Positions 9,185 to 18,489 of a DNA stretch of 42,453 nucleotides are shown piece after piece. The DNA lies in the NCBI GenBank assembly GCA_016191815.1, contig JACPVI010000050.1, positions 1 to 42,453 of the forward strand. Direction: 5' to 3'. The position numbers and the translations under genes were made by a program. Below the pieces are notes generated by a model, which worked only from the letters and a program-made list of their open reading frames with translations, searched no databases and had not been told where the DNA came from. How positions within the stretch are numbered: position 1 is the first letter of the stretch; each line of letters starts with the position of its first letter. Origin of the DNA: Myxococcales bacterium. Its GTDB lineage: Bacteria > Myxococcota > Myxococcia > Myxococcales > Myxococcaceae.

Positions 9185-12091
9185 TCAATTGGTCGCCGCA
9201 GACTGCCCGTTGACGCCGGGATTCCCGGGCGAAGCGCCACCCAGCCCGCCATTCCCGAACGTAAAAGTGGTGTTGGTGACCGTAGGGGTGCTGTTTACCT
9301 TGTAGAGCCCATAAGACACTCCGCCGGCACCGCCGCCGCCGTGTCCTCCGGCACCGCCAGCGCCGCCAGCGCCACCCCTGCCTCCCGCGCCGACCTCACC
9401 GGTGCAAACCTGCCCACCGGCCCCGCTTCCTCCGCCCCCACCACCGCTTCCACCGCCGCTACCCGAACCGCCGTTGCCGCCGTTCCCACTGGAGATGGAA
9501 CAATTCTCGATGCGAGCACCGATGGAATTCACCAGGAAGACCCCGAACGACGCCCCGCCTGAGCCGCCTCCATTACCGCCGAAGCCGCCACATCCGCCCG
9601 CCCCACCGCCGCCACCGCCATTGCCGTTACCGTCGTCCACAAAAATCCCACCTTGGCCGCCGCCGCCGCCGCCGCCGCCACCGCCGTTACCGTGAACGCC
9701 TCGCCCACCGGGAGATCCACCGATCCCGAGCCAGAAGCCATTGAGTACGGACCCGCCGCTGCCCCCGGCACCGTTCACTCCGGCACCTCCGCCGAGGCCG
9801 TTGCCTCCGGCGCCTCCCGGCTGCCCAGTGCTGCCACCGGCACCGCCTGCTCCACCGAGCGTTCCTCCAGCACCTGTTCCGCCTGGTTGCCCCGAATTGC
9901 TTCCGTAGTTCCCGCCCTGCCCTCCGGCCCCACCTCCACGCGCGCAACTCGAGGCCCCCGCTGATCCTCCTGGACCGCCGGGAATGTTTTGATCACAGGA
10001 GCCAGCGCCGCCGTTGCCGCCTGGACCGCCGGGCGCGCCGGCAACGCCAGGTGCCCCGTTGCTCCCGCTCCCCGCCGAGCCACCCAGTACCGTGCAGCGC
10101 CGAATCACAAGTCCGCCACACGCATCGCAATGCACTCCGTAGGTCGAGGCCTCGAGCGCTACGGTATCGAGTGCTCGAATGGTCAGGTGATCGATCACCG
10201 TCGCGCTGGTGATGTTTGAGCCGCCCACTGCGATGACCCGGGAATTGACCACGGCGCCGTTTTGCACGGTCACTGCGTACGAAGCGCTGCGCTTCCAGCC
10301 GTTCGCCCGAGAGTAGCCACCGAAGACCGAGATGCTGTTCACGAGAGTCACCTGCTCGGCGTAGATGCCTTCGGAGACGTAGACGTGCGGCTTCGCCGAG
10401 GAGGCAGCACCGATTCCGGCGCCAACCGTCCTCTTGGGTGCGGCCATAGTGCCAGGATTGAGATCGTCGCCGTCTGCTGACACGAAGACCGCCCGCGAGA
10501 TATCGCCGTCAATCCCGTCGCAGTTCTGATCTGCGTAGCCATCATCGGGGTTGTCGGGCCCAGCTTGGACCGTGCAGGTGTATTCGCACCCGTTCGTCGG
10601 ACTTCCGTCTAGGTCGATGAATCCGGGAGAGCATGTGTATCCGCAGGCCCCGGTCGTGCATGTCGCGACTGCATTCGCTGGCACAGCGCAGGCGTTGTTG
10701 CAGGCCCCGCAGTGGGCGAGGTCGGTGTTCGAATCAATCTCGCAGCCGTCGGAGACCACCCCGTTGCAGTCCTTGAACCCCGGGTTGCAAGCACCGATGG
10801 CGCACCCGCCCGCTACGCAGGCCGGCGTCGCGTTCGGCGTCGCGCAGGGCTGATTGCAACCGCCACAGTGCGCCAGGCTGGCCATCGTGTCCGTCTCGCA
10901 CCCGTTCGGGTACGTCTGATCGCAGTCCCCCCAACCCGGGTCGCACCCGTTCACCCCGCACACCTTCGCCACGCACTTGTACGCCGCCACGTGCCCGTTC
11001 GGCACGTTGCACGCGTTCCCACACATCCCGCAATTCGACGGATCCGTGTTGAGGTCGAAGTCCTCGTCCACCCCCTTGTCGCAGTCATTGTCGTTCCCGT
11101 CGCACGCCTCCACTCCCCCGTTCGAAAGCGTGCACTGGTACTCGCACCCATCCGTCACCAACAGGTTGACGTTCCACCATCCCGCATTGCACTGCTTGAT
11201 GCTGCAGACCCCTCCGTCGCACAGCGGCACCGCGTTCGGCGGCGCACAAGGGCTGTTGCACGCCCCGCAATGCGCCAGGTCCGCCAGCTTGTCGAAACCG
11301 TTGTCGCTCGCCCCATCACAGTCGTTGTCCTTGTCGTCGCAGATCTCCGTCCCCGCATCCCCCGCCACGCACGCCTGCACCTGTCCGTTCGCACAGTTCG
11401 CCACCGTCCGCCGGCACCCCCCTGCCCCACAGCTCGTCTCCCCGAGGTCCTCGTCCGTCTTGCCGTTGCAGTCGTCATCGACTCCATTGCACACCTCGGA
11501 GGCGGGCACCCGCGCGCTGCACCCCCCATACCCCGCCGGCGGAAGACACACCCTCACCCCCGTGCAGCTCCCAAAGCCGTTCTTCTCCTCGCAGGGCACC
11601 TCCTGGCCGCCGGTGTACGAGGTGCACTCGCAGGTCCCGCTCATCGGCTGGCACTGGCCAGGCACCAGCGCCCCCTCGGGGGTCCGCGCCTCCGCACACC
11701 TGAAGCTCGAAGGACAGGTGCCATCGAACGAGCAGTCCCGCCCGCAAAAGCGCTCCGCCCCCAGCGCGATGCACCGGTCCGCCACGTACGGACAATCGGA
11801 GTCCGCCGTGCACGGCTTGCAGAGCCCCTCCCGCTCCGGCACGCAGCCGTATCGCTCGAGCCCCAAGAGCGTGCAGATCTCGTTCGACCTGCACCCGTCG
11901 CCGCACTTGCGCATGCACAACTTCTCGGCCCGCGGCAGCGCGTCGCACAGCCCCGTCTCGCACTCGTCGTCCAGCTCGCAAGGCACGCCCTCGGGCTTGA
12001 GGACGATCTTCGGCTTGCGATCCCCGCACTGGCAGCCCGCCCATACCGACACGAGCAGTCCCCAAAAAACCCAGCTTCGCTTCGTGCTCAT
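9185..12091 (-). CDS. Large lipoprotein: Cys-rich MopE-like modules, beta-helix and Gly-rich tail
   Basis: Surface protein of 968 residues. The signal peptide ends in a good lipobox (SVWAGCQCG). Residues about 35-180 are Cys-rich. Next come Asp/Asn/Cys motifs typical of MopE-type metal-binding repeats (CNGVDDDCNGKTDE, CDDKDNDCDG, CDGNDNDCDKG), interleaved with four copies of a roughly 45-residue module starting LAHCGxCNxxC and ending DGCE. A region like a pectate-lyase-type parallel beta-helix follows (VFVSADGDDLNPGTMAAPKR, then YVSEGIYAEQVTL). The last 300 residues are extremely Gly-rich with GGxGG runs, broken by short beta-helix-like strands. SD sequence before ATG 12091 is weak. Convergent with the propeller gene, 15 bases apart. 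Confidence 0.85.
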   Translation of the reverse strand: MSTKRSWVFWGLLVSVWAGCQCGDRKPKIVLKPEGVPCELDDECETGLCDALPRAEKLCMRKCGDGCRSNEICTLLGLERYGCVPEREGLCKPCTADSDCPYVADRCIALGAERFCGRDCSFDGTCPSSFRCAEARTPEGALVPGQCQPMSGTCECTSYTGGQEVPCEEKNGFGSCTGVRVCLPPAGYGGCSARVPASEVCNGVDDDCNGKTDEDLGETSCGAGGCRRTVANCANGQVQACVAGDAGTEICDDKDNDCDGASDNGFDKLADLAHCGACNSPCAPPNAVPLCDGGVCSIKQCNAGWWNVNLLVTDGCEYQCTLSNGGVEACDGNDNDCDKGVDEDFDLNTDPSNCGMCGNACNVPNGHVAAYKCVAKVCGVNGCDPGWGDCDQTYPNGCETDTMASLAHCGGCNQPCATPNATPACVAGGCAIGACNPGFKDCNGVVSDGCEIDSNTDLAHCGACNNACAVPANAVATCTTGACGYTCSPGFIDLDGSPTNGCEYTCTVQAGPDNPDDGYADQNCDGIDGDISRAVFVSADGDDLNPGTMAAPKRTVGAGIGAASSAKPHVYVSEGIYAEQVTLVNSISVFGGYSRANGWKRSASYAVTVQNGAVVNSRVIAVGGSNITSATVIDHLTIRALDTVALEASTYGVHCDACGGLVIRRCTVLGGSAGSGSNGAPGVAGAPGGPGGNGGAGSCDQNIPGGPGGSAGASSCARGGGAGGQGGNYGSNSGQPGGTGAGGTLGGAGGAGGSTGQPGGAGGNGLGGGAGVNGAGGSGGSVLNGFWLGIGGSPGGRGVHGNGGGGGGGGGGQGGIFVDDGNGNGGGGGGAGGCGGFGGNGGGSGGASFGVFLVNSIGARIENCSISSGNGGNGGSGSGGGSGGGGGGSGAGGQVCTGEVGAGGRGGAGGAGGAGGHGGGGAGGVSYGLYKVNSTPTVTNTTFTFGNGGLGGASPGNPGVNGQSAATN

Positions 12092-12322
12092 GCCGTCCTC
12101 GGAAGTGCCAGACGCGGGCCAGCCTCCGACGGCGGCGCGCGGCGCGCGATTATACGGGTCTCCAGCTCAGGGATGCCAAACCCACCGTCCCGAACGCGAG
12201 ACCTCCCTCCTGCTCTCCGGAGCGACACCCCGGCGTCTCGGCGGACAAGAAAACCGGCGGGGCCGAATGTTTTGGCGCCAGGGGTGGTTGGATTCGGTTA
12301 GAAGGGCGAGGCGAGGAGCGCC

Positions 12323-13249
12323 ATGTCAGAGCACGACTGCGAGCAGGAGATCCTCCGGCTGAAGAAGGAGCTGAACGCGGTCATCCTGGCGCACTACTAC
12401 CAGGAGGGGGAGGTCCAGGACCTGGCGGACTTCGTGGGGGACAGCCTGGCGCTGGCGCAGGAGGCGGCGCGGACGAGCGCGGAGGTGATCGTCTTCTGCG
12501 GCGTCCACTTCATGGCGGAGACGGCGAAGATCCTCAACCCGGGCCGGCTGGTGCTGCTGCCGGACCTGGCGGCTGGCTGCTCTTTGGCCGATCGCTGTCC
12601 GCCGGAAGCCTTCCGCGCGTTCAAGGAGCGGCACCCCGGAGCGTTCGTGGTGACGTACGTGAACAGCTCGGCGGCGGTGAAGGCGATGAGCGACGTGATC
12701 TGCACCTCCTCGAACGCGGTGAAGATCGTGAACCGGGTCCCCAAGGAGCAGCAGATCATCTTCGCGCCGGATCAGCACCTGGGGCGCTACGTCTCGAAGC
12801 AGACGGGCCGGGAGCTGGTGTTGTGGCCGGGCAGCTGCATCGTCCACGAGATCTTCAGCGAGCAGAAGCTGGTGCAGCTCTTGGTGGAGCATCCGGACGC
12901 CGAGGTGGTGGCGCATCCGGAGTGCGAGGAGCGGGTTTTGGCTCACGCGCACTTCGTGGGATCGACCAAGGCGATCCTGGAGCACGCGGTGAAGAGCGAG
13001 AAGAAGAAGTTCATCGTGGTGACCGAGTCGGGGATCCTGCACCAGATGCAGCGGCGGGCTCCTTACAAGACGTTCATCCCGGCGCCGCCGGACAGCGGCT
13101 GTGCGTGCAACGAGTGCCCGCACATGAAGCTGAACACGATGGAGAAGCTCTGCCTCTGCATGCGGGATCGGAGGCCGGCCCTGGAGCTGCCAGCAGGGCT
13201 GAGGGAGGCGGCGTTGGCGCCGCTCAAGCGAATGCTCGAGTGGAGCTGA
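12323..13249 (+). CDS. nadA: Quinolinate synthase A
   Basis: Condenses iminoaspartate with dihydroxyacetone phosphate to quinolinate in de novo NAD synthesis, using a [4Fe-4S] cluster. It has 308 residues, the usual length for the shorter NadA type. The N-terminal HYYQ motif ([21 protein letters not shown]) is intact, and the three cluster-ligand regions are present: Cys86 in AAGCSLAD, Cys172 in WPGSCIVHE, and the Cys260/262/265 group (CACNECPHM), of which Cys265 aligns with the family ligand. GAGGAG sits 4 bases before the ATG. nadB and nadC are not nearby. The methyltransferase gene follows after 10 bases. Confidence 0.97.
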   Translation: MSEHDCEQEILRLKKELNAVILAHYYQEGEVQDLADFVGDSLALAQEAARTSAEVIVFCGVHFMAETAKILNPGRLVLLPDLAAGCSLADRCPPEAFRAFKERHPGAFVVTYVNSSAAVKAMSDVICTSSNAVKIVNRVPKEQQIIFAPDQHLGRYVSKQTGRELVLWPGSCIVHEIFSEQKLVQLLVEHPDAEVVAHPECEERVLAHAHFVGSTKAILEHAVKSEKKKFIVVTESGILHQMQRRAPYKTFIPAPPDSGCACNECPHMKLNTMEKLCLCMRDRRPALELPAGLREAALAPLKRMLEWS

Positions 13250-13259
13250 GCGAGCCGTC

Positions 13260-14060
13260 ATGCGCCGCGTCATCCTGGCGATCCTGCGCTGTCCGAAGTG
13301 CCGGCGCGGAGGCCTGTTGCCGGAGTCGGACGTCGCGGAGCTGGCGTTCGGGCCGATCCGCTGTCCCGAGTGCCACGCGAGCTTCCCGGTGGGCGAAGGA
13401 GTTGCGGATCTGGTGACCGAGCGCGGCGTTCCCGGGACGCTGCAGCGCGGGCTGGAGCAACCGCTGGTGGCGCGTTCCTACGAGCGGTACGTGCGTCCGG
13501 CGTTGCAGGTGGCGATCTCGCGGCGGCGCTTCGACCGAGACAGCGAGTACCTCATCTACCGTTCGCTGCTGGGGAAGCCAGACGGCCCGGTGTTGGACTT
13601 GGGGTGTGGCACGGGCCTGTTCGCGAGGCGGCTGGCGCGAGACCCGGAGGTGCCCGCAGTGGTGGGGATGGACGTGTCGAAGGCGATGCTCGAGGAGGGG
13701 GTGGCGCAGGCGCGGGAGGCGGGGGTGATGGTGGACCTGGTGCGGGCGGACGCGCCCTACCTGCCTTTCATGGACCATTCGCTGGGCGGGGTCTTGCACT
13801 CGATGTCCTTGCACCTGATCTCCGACGCCACTCGGCTCTTCATCGAGGTGGGGCGTGCGCTGAGGCCTGGAGGCCGGTACGTGGCGAGCACCTATCTGCC
13901 GCGGCCGTACTTGGCGGACTGGGTGCATCGCCGGGCGGGGCTCCATCCGCGGGGCGAAGACGAAATCCGCAGCGCGATCGCCTCGGCAGGTCTGGTCAAC
14001 TTCCAGCGAATTCTCTTGCCGCCGTTCCTGGTGGTGAAGGCGGAGAAGGCGGCGAGGTGA
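13260..14060 (+). CDS. Class I SAM-dependent methyltransferase with N-terminal zinc ribbon
   Basis: Protein of 266 residues. It opens with a Trm112-like zinc ribbon (two CPxC pairs, CPKC and CPEC), followed by a Rossmann methyltransferase domain with motif I VLDLGCGTGLFARRLA at about residue 112, motif II VVGMDVSKAMLEEG and the post-motif Asp in VRADAPYLPF. This arrangement is common in bacterial methyltransferases annotated as Trm112/UbiE-like. The substrate is unknown. It lies 10 bases downstream of nadA and is probably cotranscribed, but a link to NAD synthesis is not implied. The gene is followed directly by a large inverted repeat. Confidence 0.88.
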   Translation: MRRVILAILRCPKCRRGGLLPESDVAELAFGPIRCPECHASFPVGEGVADLVTERGVPGTLQRGLEQPLVARSYERYVRPALQVAISRRRFDRDSEYLIYRSLLGKPDGPVLDLGCGTGLFARRLARDPEVPAVVGMDVSKAMLEEGVAQAREAGVMVDLVRADAPYLPFMDHSLGGVLHSMSLHLISDATRLFIEVGRALRPGGRYVASTYLPRPYLADWVHRRAGLHPRGEDEIRSAIASAGLVNFQRILLPPFLVVKAEKAAR

Positions 14061-14064
14061 AGCG

Positions 14065-14207
14065 AGTCGAGGGCCGAGGGTCGAGCGTCGAGCGCATCCG
14101 TCCAGCGACGGTCAAGCGACTGGACGGCTGAGAGTCGACTGACGACCGTCGAACGCTGGACGCGACTCGACGGGTCGCACTCGACCCTCGACCCTCGACC
14201 CTCGACT
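14065..14207. repeat. Long nested inverted repeat (hairpin-forming intergenic element)
   Basis: The outer arms 14065-14092 and 14180-14207 are complementary at 26 of 28 positions and built of GTCGAGG-type heptamers; the right arm reads as repeats of CTCGACC. Inside, 14099-14107 (CGTCCAGCG) pairs with 14154-14162, and 14107-14113 (GACGGTC) with 14144-14150. The whole 143-base stretch can therefore fold as one long interrupted hairpin. It fills almost all the space between two convergent genes. It could act as a bidirectional transcription barrier, or be a copy of a dispersed palindromic element. Confidence 0.85.
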
Positions 14208-14209
14208 GG

Positions 14210-14557
14210 CTAGATAAATACGCCGGCCGTCGCGTCCCGCCGCGCCTGGCAGGGCACCTTCAGCGGATCGGGCACGCCGCGCAGCGACTCGATGATGCGC
14301 ACCTTCTCGGCACCGCACTTCGCGCACTGGCAGTCGCCCTTCTTGCAGGTGCACTCCGCGGCGTTGCCGCAGGAGCACTTGCCCACCACGCCCTCGCTCG
14401 CCTTGAGCTGCTTGGCCGCCTCCGCCTTCTGGGGCGCCTTCAGGCCCTTGCCCTGGCACGAGCAGCCCTGAACCTCGCAGGCCCAAGCCGGCCCCGCGCC
14501 GAGCAACAGCGCGCCAAACGCCACCGCAGTCGCCAGTTTTCCGAGCGTGCGAAGCAT
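14210..14557 (-). CDS. Small exported Cys-rich, metallothionein-like protein
   Basis: Protein of 115 residues. A clear signal peptide ends LGAGPAWAC. The mature part has Cys in metal-binding spacing: CEVQGCSC, then CSC, CTC, CQC and CAKC between residues about 60 and 82, separated by Lys- and Ala-rich segments. This looks like a secreted or periplasmic metal-binding protein similar to bacterial metallothionein-like proteins. No catalytic motif is visible. ATG 14557 is supported by GGGAGG 5 bases upstream. The stop lies 3 bases from the inverted repeat at 14065-14207. Confidence 0.82.
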   Translation of the reverse strand: MLRTLGKLATAVAFGALLLGAGPAWACEVQGCSCQGKGLKAPQKAEAAKQLKASEGVVGKCSCGNAAECTCKKGDCQCAKCGAEKVRIIESLRGVPDPLKVPCQARRDATAGVFI

Positions 14558-14697
14558 GGATGCCTCCCAGGGGCCTCTCGAGCGGACAGCCGGCGGCCTT
14601 GTAGCCGATCTCCGGGCGAGATGCCAACTCGCCTGACCCGGGATGGCATGCCGGAGTGCAGCTCCTCCCGAAAAGGGCGTAGTTTCCCCGCCCGCCC

Positions 14698-16263
14698 GTG
14701 AACTCGCGTTTCCTTCGGCTCGCCTACGGCGCGGCGCTCCTCATCGCGGTGCTGCCACTGTGGGCTGGCCGCCACCTGCCCTTCGTCGACTTGCCGCAGC
14801 ACCTCCACCTCATCTCGGTGCTGCACCGGCTCGATGACCCCACCACCCTCTACCCGGAGCTGTTCGAGCTGCGCGGCCAGCTCACCCCCTACCTCGGCTA
14901 CTACTACGCGGTGAGCCTGCTCAACTGGCTCCTCCCCCTCGAAGCCGCCAATCGCGTCTTCCTCTCGGCCTACGTGGCCGGCCTGCCGCTGTCCTTGGCC
15001 TTCCTCTTGCGAAGCTTCCGCCGCCCCGCCTGGCCAGCTCTACTCGCCCTCCCCTTCGCCTACGGCGACAGCCTCGCCTGGGGCTTCCTCAACTACTGCT
15101 CCGCCCTGCCGCTGGCTTTCCTCGCCTGCGGCCTGTTTGCCCGGGCCATCGCCGACCCCCCGCGCCGCCTTCTGTGGGCCATCGGCCTGGGCTTGTGCCT
15201 TTTGGCGGTCCTCCTCTTCCACGTTCAGGTCTTCGCCTACCTCGGCGTGGCCCTGCCGTTCCTCCTCGCCACGACGTCCGCCCCCGAGGACCCAGGCGCC
15301 ACACTCTCCCGCCGCCTCGCCGCGCGGAGACACGCCCTGGCGGCCGTGGTGCCCGCGGCCGCTCTCTTCCTTTTCTGGGTGGGCCTCCGCCTCGGAGCGC
15401 CGACCGAGGTCCAGTACGGGGCGCCCTGGAAGGCTTGGGGGCCGCTCCTCTCCAAGGAGAACCTCTCCTTCAACCCGTTCGAGCAGAACCTGGCCCAGCT
15501 TCCACGCGTGCTCGCGAACATGCTCCGCGACGGCACGGATCGCTACGGGCTCTACGCCGCCCTCGCAGTCGCCGCCCTCGCGCTCGCCGCCGCCCTGGTG
15601 CCGCGGTGGCGCGCCGAGCGGGCCGAAGGCCCCGTCGAGCGCTTCCGGATGCTCGGGCTCGCCGCCATCGCCCTCCTCCTCTACTTCGCGCTGCCGTTCG
15701 ACATCCGCGGGTACATGTACTACCTCAACACCCGCTTCGCGCACCTGGCGGCGCCATTGGTCCTCGCCTGCGTGCCTGCCCTCAGGCCGGAGGCCCAACG
15801 CACTCTCACCGCCCTCGCCGCGGCGGCCTCCCTCGCCCTCGGCATCCCACTCGCGCGGGGATTCGCGGAGTTCGACCGCGAAGCCTCCGCCCTCGACGAG
15901 CTTTCGATGAGCACCGGCCATAGGCCGAAGGTGATGGGCCTCATCTACGACACCAGCTCGAGGGCCGTGGGCCACCCGGTCTTCCTTCACGCCTCCACCG
16001 TGCTCGCGCGCGCCAAGGGCGGCGCCACCAACTTCAGCTTCGCCCTCACCCCGCACTCTCCCCTCAAGTACCGCGGGAGCCCTCCTCCCACCTTCCCCAG
16101 CGAGTGGCGGCCCGATCAACTCGACTACCGCGCGCAGGGAGGGGCGTATGACCACTTCGTTCTGCGGGGCGCGCACCCCGCGCAGGTGTTCGGGCCTCTC
16201 TTGAGCTCGGAGCTATACGTCGCCGCACAGTCGGAGGGCTTCTGGCTGGTGAGGCGGAGGTGA
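14698..16263 (+). CDS. Polytopic membrane protein, GT-C glycosyltransferase-like
   Basis: Integral membrane protein of 521 residues with about ten or more hydrophobic segments spread over the first 410 residues, and a soluble C-terminal part. Early after the first helix there is an Asp/His-containing loop (PFVDLPQHLHLISVL), as seen where GT-C lipid-linked sugar transferases keep catalytic acids. I do not recognise a specific family, so glycosyltransferase is only a fold-level suggestion. GTG 14698 is the first usable start; no Shine-Dalgarno sequence precedes it, so the start is uncertain. It is divergent from the Cys-rich gene with 140 bases between them. Confidence 0.75.
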   Translation: MNSRFLRLAYGAALLIAVLPLWAGRHLPFVDLPQHLHLISVLHRLDDPTTLYPELFELRGQLTPYLGYYYAVSLLNWLLPLEAANRVFLSAYVAGLPLSLAFLLRSFRRPAWPALLALPFAYGDSLAWGFLNYCSALPLAFLACGLFARAIADPPRRLLWAIGLGLCLLAVLLFHVQVFAYLGVALPFLLATTSAPEDPGATLSRRLAARRHALAAVVPAAALFLFWVGLRLGAPTEVQYGAPWKAWGPLLSKENLSFNPFEQNLAQLPRVLANMLRDGTDRYGLYAALAVAALALAAALVPRWRAERAEGPVERFRMLGLAAIALLLYFALPFDIRGYMYYLNTRFAHLAAPLVLACVPALRPEAQRTLTALAAAASLALGIPLARGFAEFDREASALDELSMSTGHRPKVMGLIYDTSSRAVGHPVFLHASTVLARAKGGATNFSFALTPHSPLKYRGSPPPTFPSEWRPDQLDYRAQGGAYDHFVLRGAHPAQVFGPLLSSELYVAAQSEGFWLVRRR

Positions 16264-16270
16264 GGCGGCA

Positions 16271-16289
16271 CCCTCTCCCCTCGGGAGGG
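16271..16289. terminator. Weak hairpin between convergent genes
   Basis: CTCCC (16275-16279) can pair with GGGAG (16283-16287) around a 3-base loop, between the stops of the membrane protein and PfkB genes. There is no T-run on either side, so an intrinsic terminator is doubtful. Confidence 0.25.
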
Positions 16290-16298
16290 CGACTCACA

Positions 16299-17195
16299 TC
16301 AGGAGCTGCTCGCCTGGTTCACCTCGGCCAGATCCGGCATCCCATCGCGGGCGCCGTAGCTGCGGCACTTGAGCGAGGCGGCGGTGACCGCGAACCGCAG
16401 CCGATCTCGCAGCGGCATGCCGCCGATCCACCCGTAGGCGAACGCGCCGCGGAAGACGTCTCCCGCTCCGGTCGGATCCACCACCTTCACCGGGTGGGGC
16501 TCCACCCTGACCGGGTCGCGGCCTTGCTCTTGTCCCACCGCCCCGTCGTCGCCCAGCGTCACCACCGCGCACTTCACCCCGAGGGAAAACAACTCCTCGA
16601 GGCTCTTCGGCACCAGGGGCGACAGCTCGCGGGCGAAGCCTTCGCTGGCGATGACCGACTCGCAGGCGGCGGCGAGCTGAGCCATGCCCTCGGCCATCGC
16701 GTGAGCGGTGAGCAACGTCCGCACTCCCTTCTGCCGCGCCGCCTTCACCAAGGAGAGCTGCGCCTCCGGAAACGCGCCGTCCACCAGGAGCAGGTCGATT
16801 CCCTCGACCGCATCGGCCGGAAAGTCCTCCGCCTTGGGGACCTGCCAGTCTCCGCGGGTGAAGAACACCGTCCTCCGCCGTCGCTCCTCGTCCAGCGCGA
16901 TGAAGGAGACCGGGCTCACCCCGCCCTGCTGCCGCTTGAGGTAGGCAGGGTCCACTCCGGCGTCGACCAGGCTCTGCGCCGCGAAGTCGCCGAGGAAGTC
17001 GTCCGGCAAGACTCCGCCAAACACGGCCCGCCCGCCGAGCTTCGCGAAGGCCACCGCCGAGTTGGCCGCTGGGCCACCTCCCTGCAGGGCGAAGGCCGAC
17101 AGCTCCTGCCTGTCCCCCAGCCGGACGGGATACCGAGGTACAGCCCCCACCAGGTCGACGCTGGCTTCCCCCACGAAGAGCGCGCGCGGCACCAT
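16299..17195 (-). CDS. PfkB-family carbohydrate kinase
   Basis: Ribokinase-like sugar or nucleoside kinase of 298 residues. The N-terminal PfkB signature region is seen as QGGGPAANSAVAFAKLGG, then GDF-type substrate loop, and the C-terminal signature with catalytic Asp as VVDPTGAGDVFRGAFAYG. The substrate (ribose, fructose, ketose or nucleoside) cannot be decided from these motifs, and no sugar transporter or catabolic gene lies next to it. The ATG at 17195 gives a family-like N-terminus (ALFVGEASVDLV) although no good ribosome binding site precedes it. Confidence 0.92.
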   Translation of the reverse strand: MVPRALFVGEASVDLVGAVPRYPVRLGDRQELSAFALQGGGPAANSAVAFAKLGGRAVFGGVLPDDFLGDFAAQSLVDAGVDPAYLKRQQGGVSPVSFIALDEERRRRTVFFTRGDWQVPKAEDFPADAVEGIDLLLVDGAFPEAQLSLVKAARQKGVRTLLTAHAMAEGMAQLAAACESVIASEGFARELSPLVPKSLEELFSLGVKCAVVTLGDDGAVGQEQGRDPVRVEPHPVKVVDPTGAGDVFRGAFAYGWIGGMPLRDRLRFAVTAASLKCRSYGARDGMPDLAEVNQASSS

Positions 17196-17283
17196 GGCTA
17201 CATACTAGGAGACTTGACAGGGAAAGGTCAGCTTGCGGCCGAACGAGCTTGAAACCGGCGTCAGTCCCGCTACAAGCCCGCAC

Positions 17284-18480
17284 ATGAAGAGCGCTGATCC
17301 GCGCGCCCTCCTCGATGCGCTGCTCTCAGGCGCGGAGCTGGCGTTCCCACCCGAGACGACGGGGAAGGCGAGAACCCTCGCCCAGGCCGAAGAGCCACCT
17401 GCGGCCGAAGTGGCGTCACTCCCCGAGCCGCTGGCGCTCGCGGTCCTCGAGTCGCAAATCCGACAGCGGAGGAGCGCCTTGGCGGAGGCCCTGGCGGAAT
17501 CGGGCTCCAAACCTCTTGCCAAGGCCGCCAAGCGAGCGCTCTACCAGCTTCGGTCGCTCGGCCTGGAGTTGCCCGAGCGCCGCGCTGACCGCCCACCGCA
17601 GCCGCAGCCGGCGCCCGAGACTCGGGAGGAATTCCCCTTCCTCCTCTCCCCCGTCACCGGAACGGGCGAGCGGGCGCTGCTGGCGGCGCGGCCTCGGCGC
17701 GGCGGAGGTCTCGAGGTGCTGCAGATCGTCTTCGACGACGAGCAGGGCATCCGCGAGCTCTCCGCCGCCGAGGTGGGCCGCGGCGCCTTGAGGAAGCTGC
17801 TCAAGGAAATCCGCTCCAAGGACGGGCAGCACCACCTGGAAGTCTCCGCGGCCGAAGCCAGGGAGGCACTCGGTGCGGCGTGGGCGAAGAACCTGGCCTC
17901 GCGAACGCCGCTCCCGAAGGAAGCCGAGGAGGACCTGCGGCATCTGGGCGTTCAGCCGAACGAGCGAGCCTTGGCGCTCCCTCTTCCCGAGGAGGGAGAT
18001 GCGGGCCTCGCCCTCGAGGGACACCAACTGCACGGACAGCCGGAGCTGACTTCCTGGCTGCCCCCGGAGAAGCAGCTGCGGGTCCTCTCGCAAAGGCTCG
18101 AGGAAGTGACCGCGAGCCCGCTCCAGCTGACGCCGGAGCAGAAGGAGGAGCAGCTCTTCCAGAAGGTGCGCGCCACTGCCGAGGAGTTCTTCACCCCGGA
18201 GGCGAAGCGCCTCTACGCCGGCCGGCTGTGGGCGATGGCCAGCTACTTCGAGCGCACCGGCCGCCCTGGCCCCGGGGCGATCGCCAGGGCCGAAGCGCGG
18301 CGGCTCTTCCACCTCTCGCCGGGTATCTCCCGCTTCTCGGAGTTCCTCTTCGAGAAGGTGCTGATCCTCGCCCGAAGGGCGCGCGCGGGGCAGGCGATGC
18401 CCGGAATGGGCGAGCGGCTGGAGGAGCCGCGGCCGGCGCCCAAGGAGCGCCGGAGCCCGGGCGGGCTGATCATCCCCTGA
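17284..18480 (+). CDS. Conserved-looking hypothetical protein
   Basis: Protein of 398 residues from ATG 17284; an upstream in-frame TTG at 17233 would add 17 residues that look non-coding. It is rich in Ala, Glu, Leu and Arg, mostly helical, with a Pro-rich hinge near residue 115-125. The middle (about 125-210) has a possible beta-rich core (ERALLAARPRRGGGLEVLQIV); the C-terminal 130 residues are helical with long charged helices. No signal peptide, membrane segment or catalytic motif was found and I do not recognise the family. A cytosolic role is likely from composition alone. Confidence 0.75.
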   Translation: MKSADPRALLDALLSGAELAFPPETTGKARTLAQAEEPPAAEVASLPEPLALAVLESQIRQRRSALAEALAESGSKPLAKAAKRALYQLRSLGLELPERRADRPPQPQPAPETREEFPFLLSPVTGTGERALLAARPRRGGGLEVLQIVFDDEQGIRELSAAEVGRGALRKLLKEIRSKDGQHHLEVSAAEAREALGAAWAKNLASRTPLPKEAEEDLRHLGVQPNERALALPLPEEGDAGLALEGHQLHGQPELTSWLPPEKQLRVLSQRLEEVTASPLQLTPEQKEEQLFQKVRATAEEFFTPEAKRLYAGRLWAMASYFERTGRPGPGAIARAEARRLFHLSPGISRFSEFLFEKVLILARRARAGQAMPGMGERLEEPRPAPKERRSPGGLIIP

Positions 18481-18489
18481 CGGGGCGGG

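Noticed and set aside
16271-16289. Strong intrinsic terminator between convergent genes
   Set aside because: The stem is only five base pairs and there is no T-run; kept only as a low-confidence entry.
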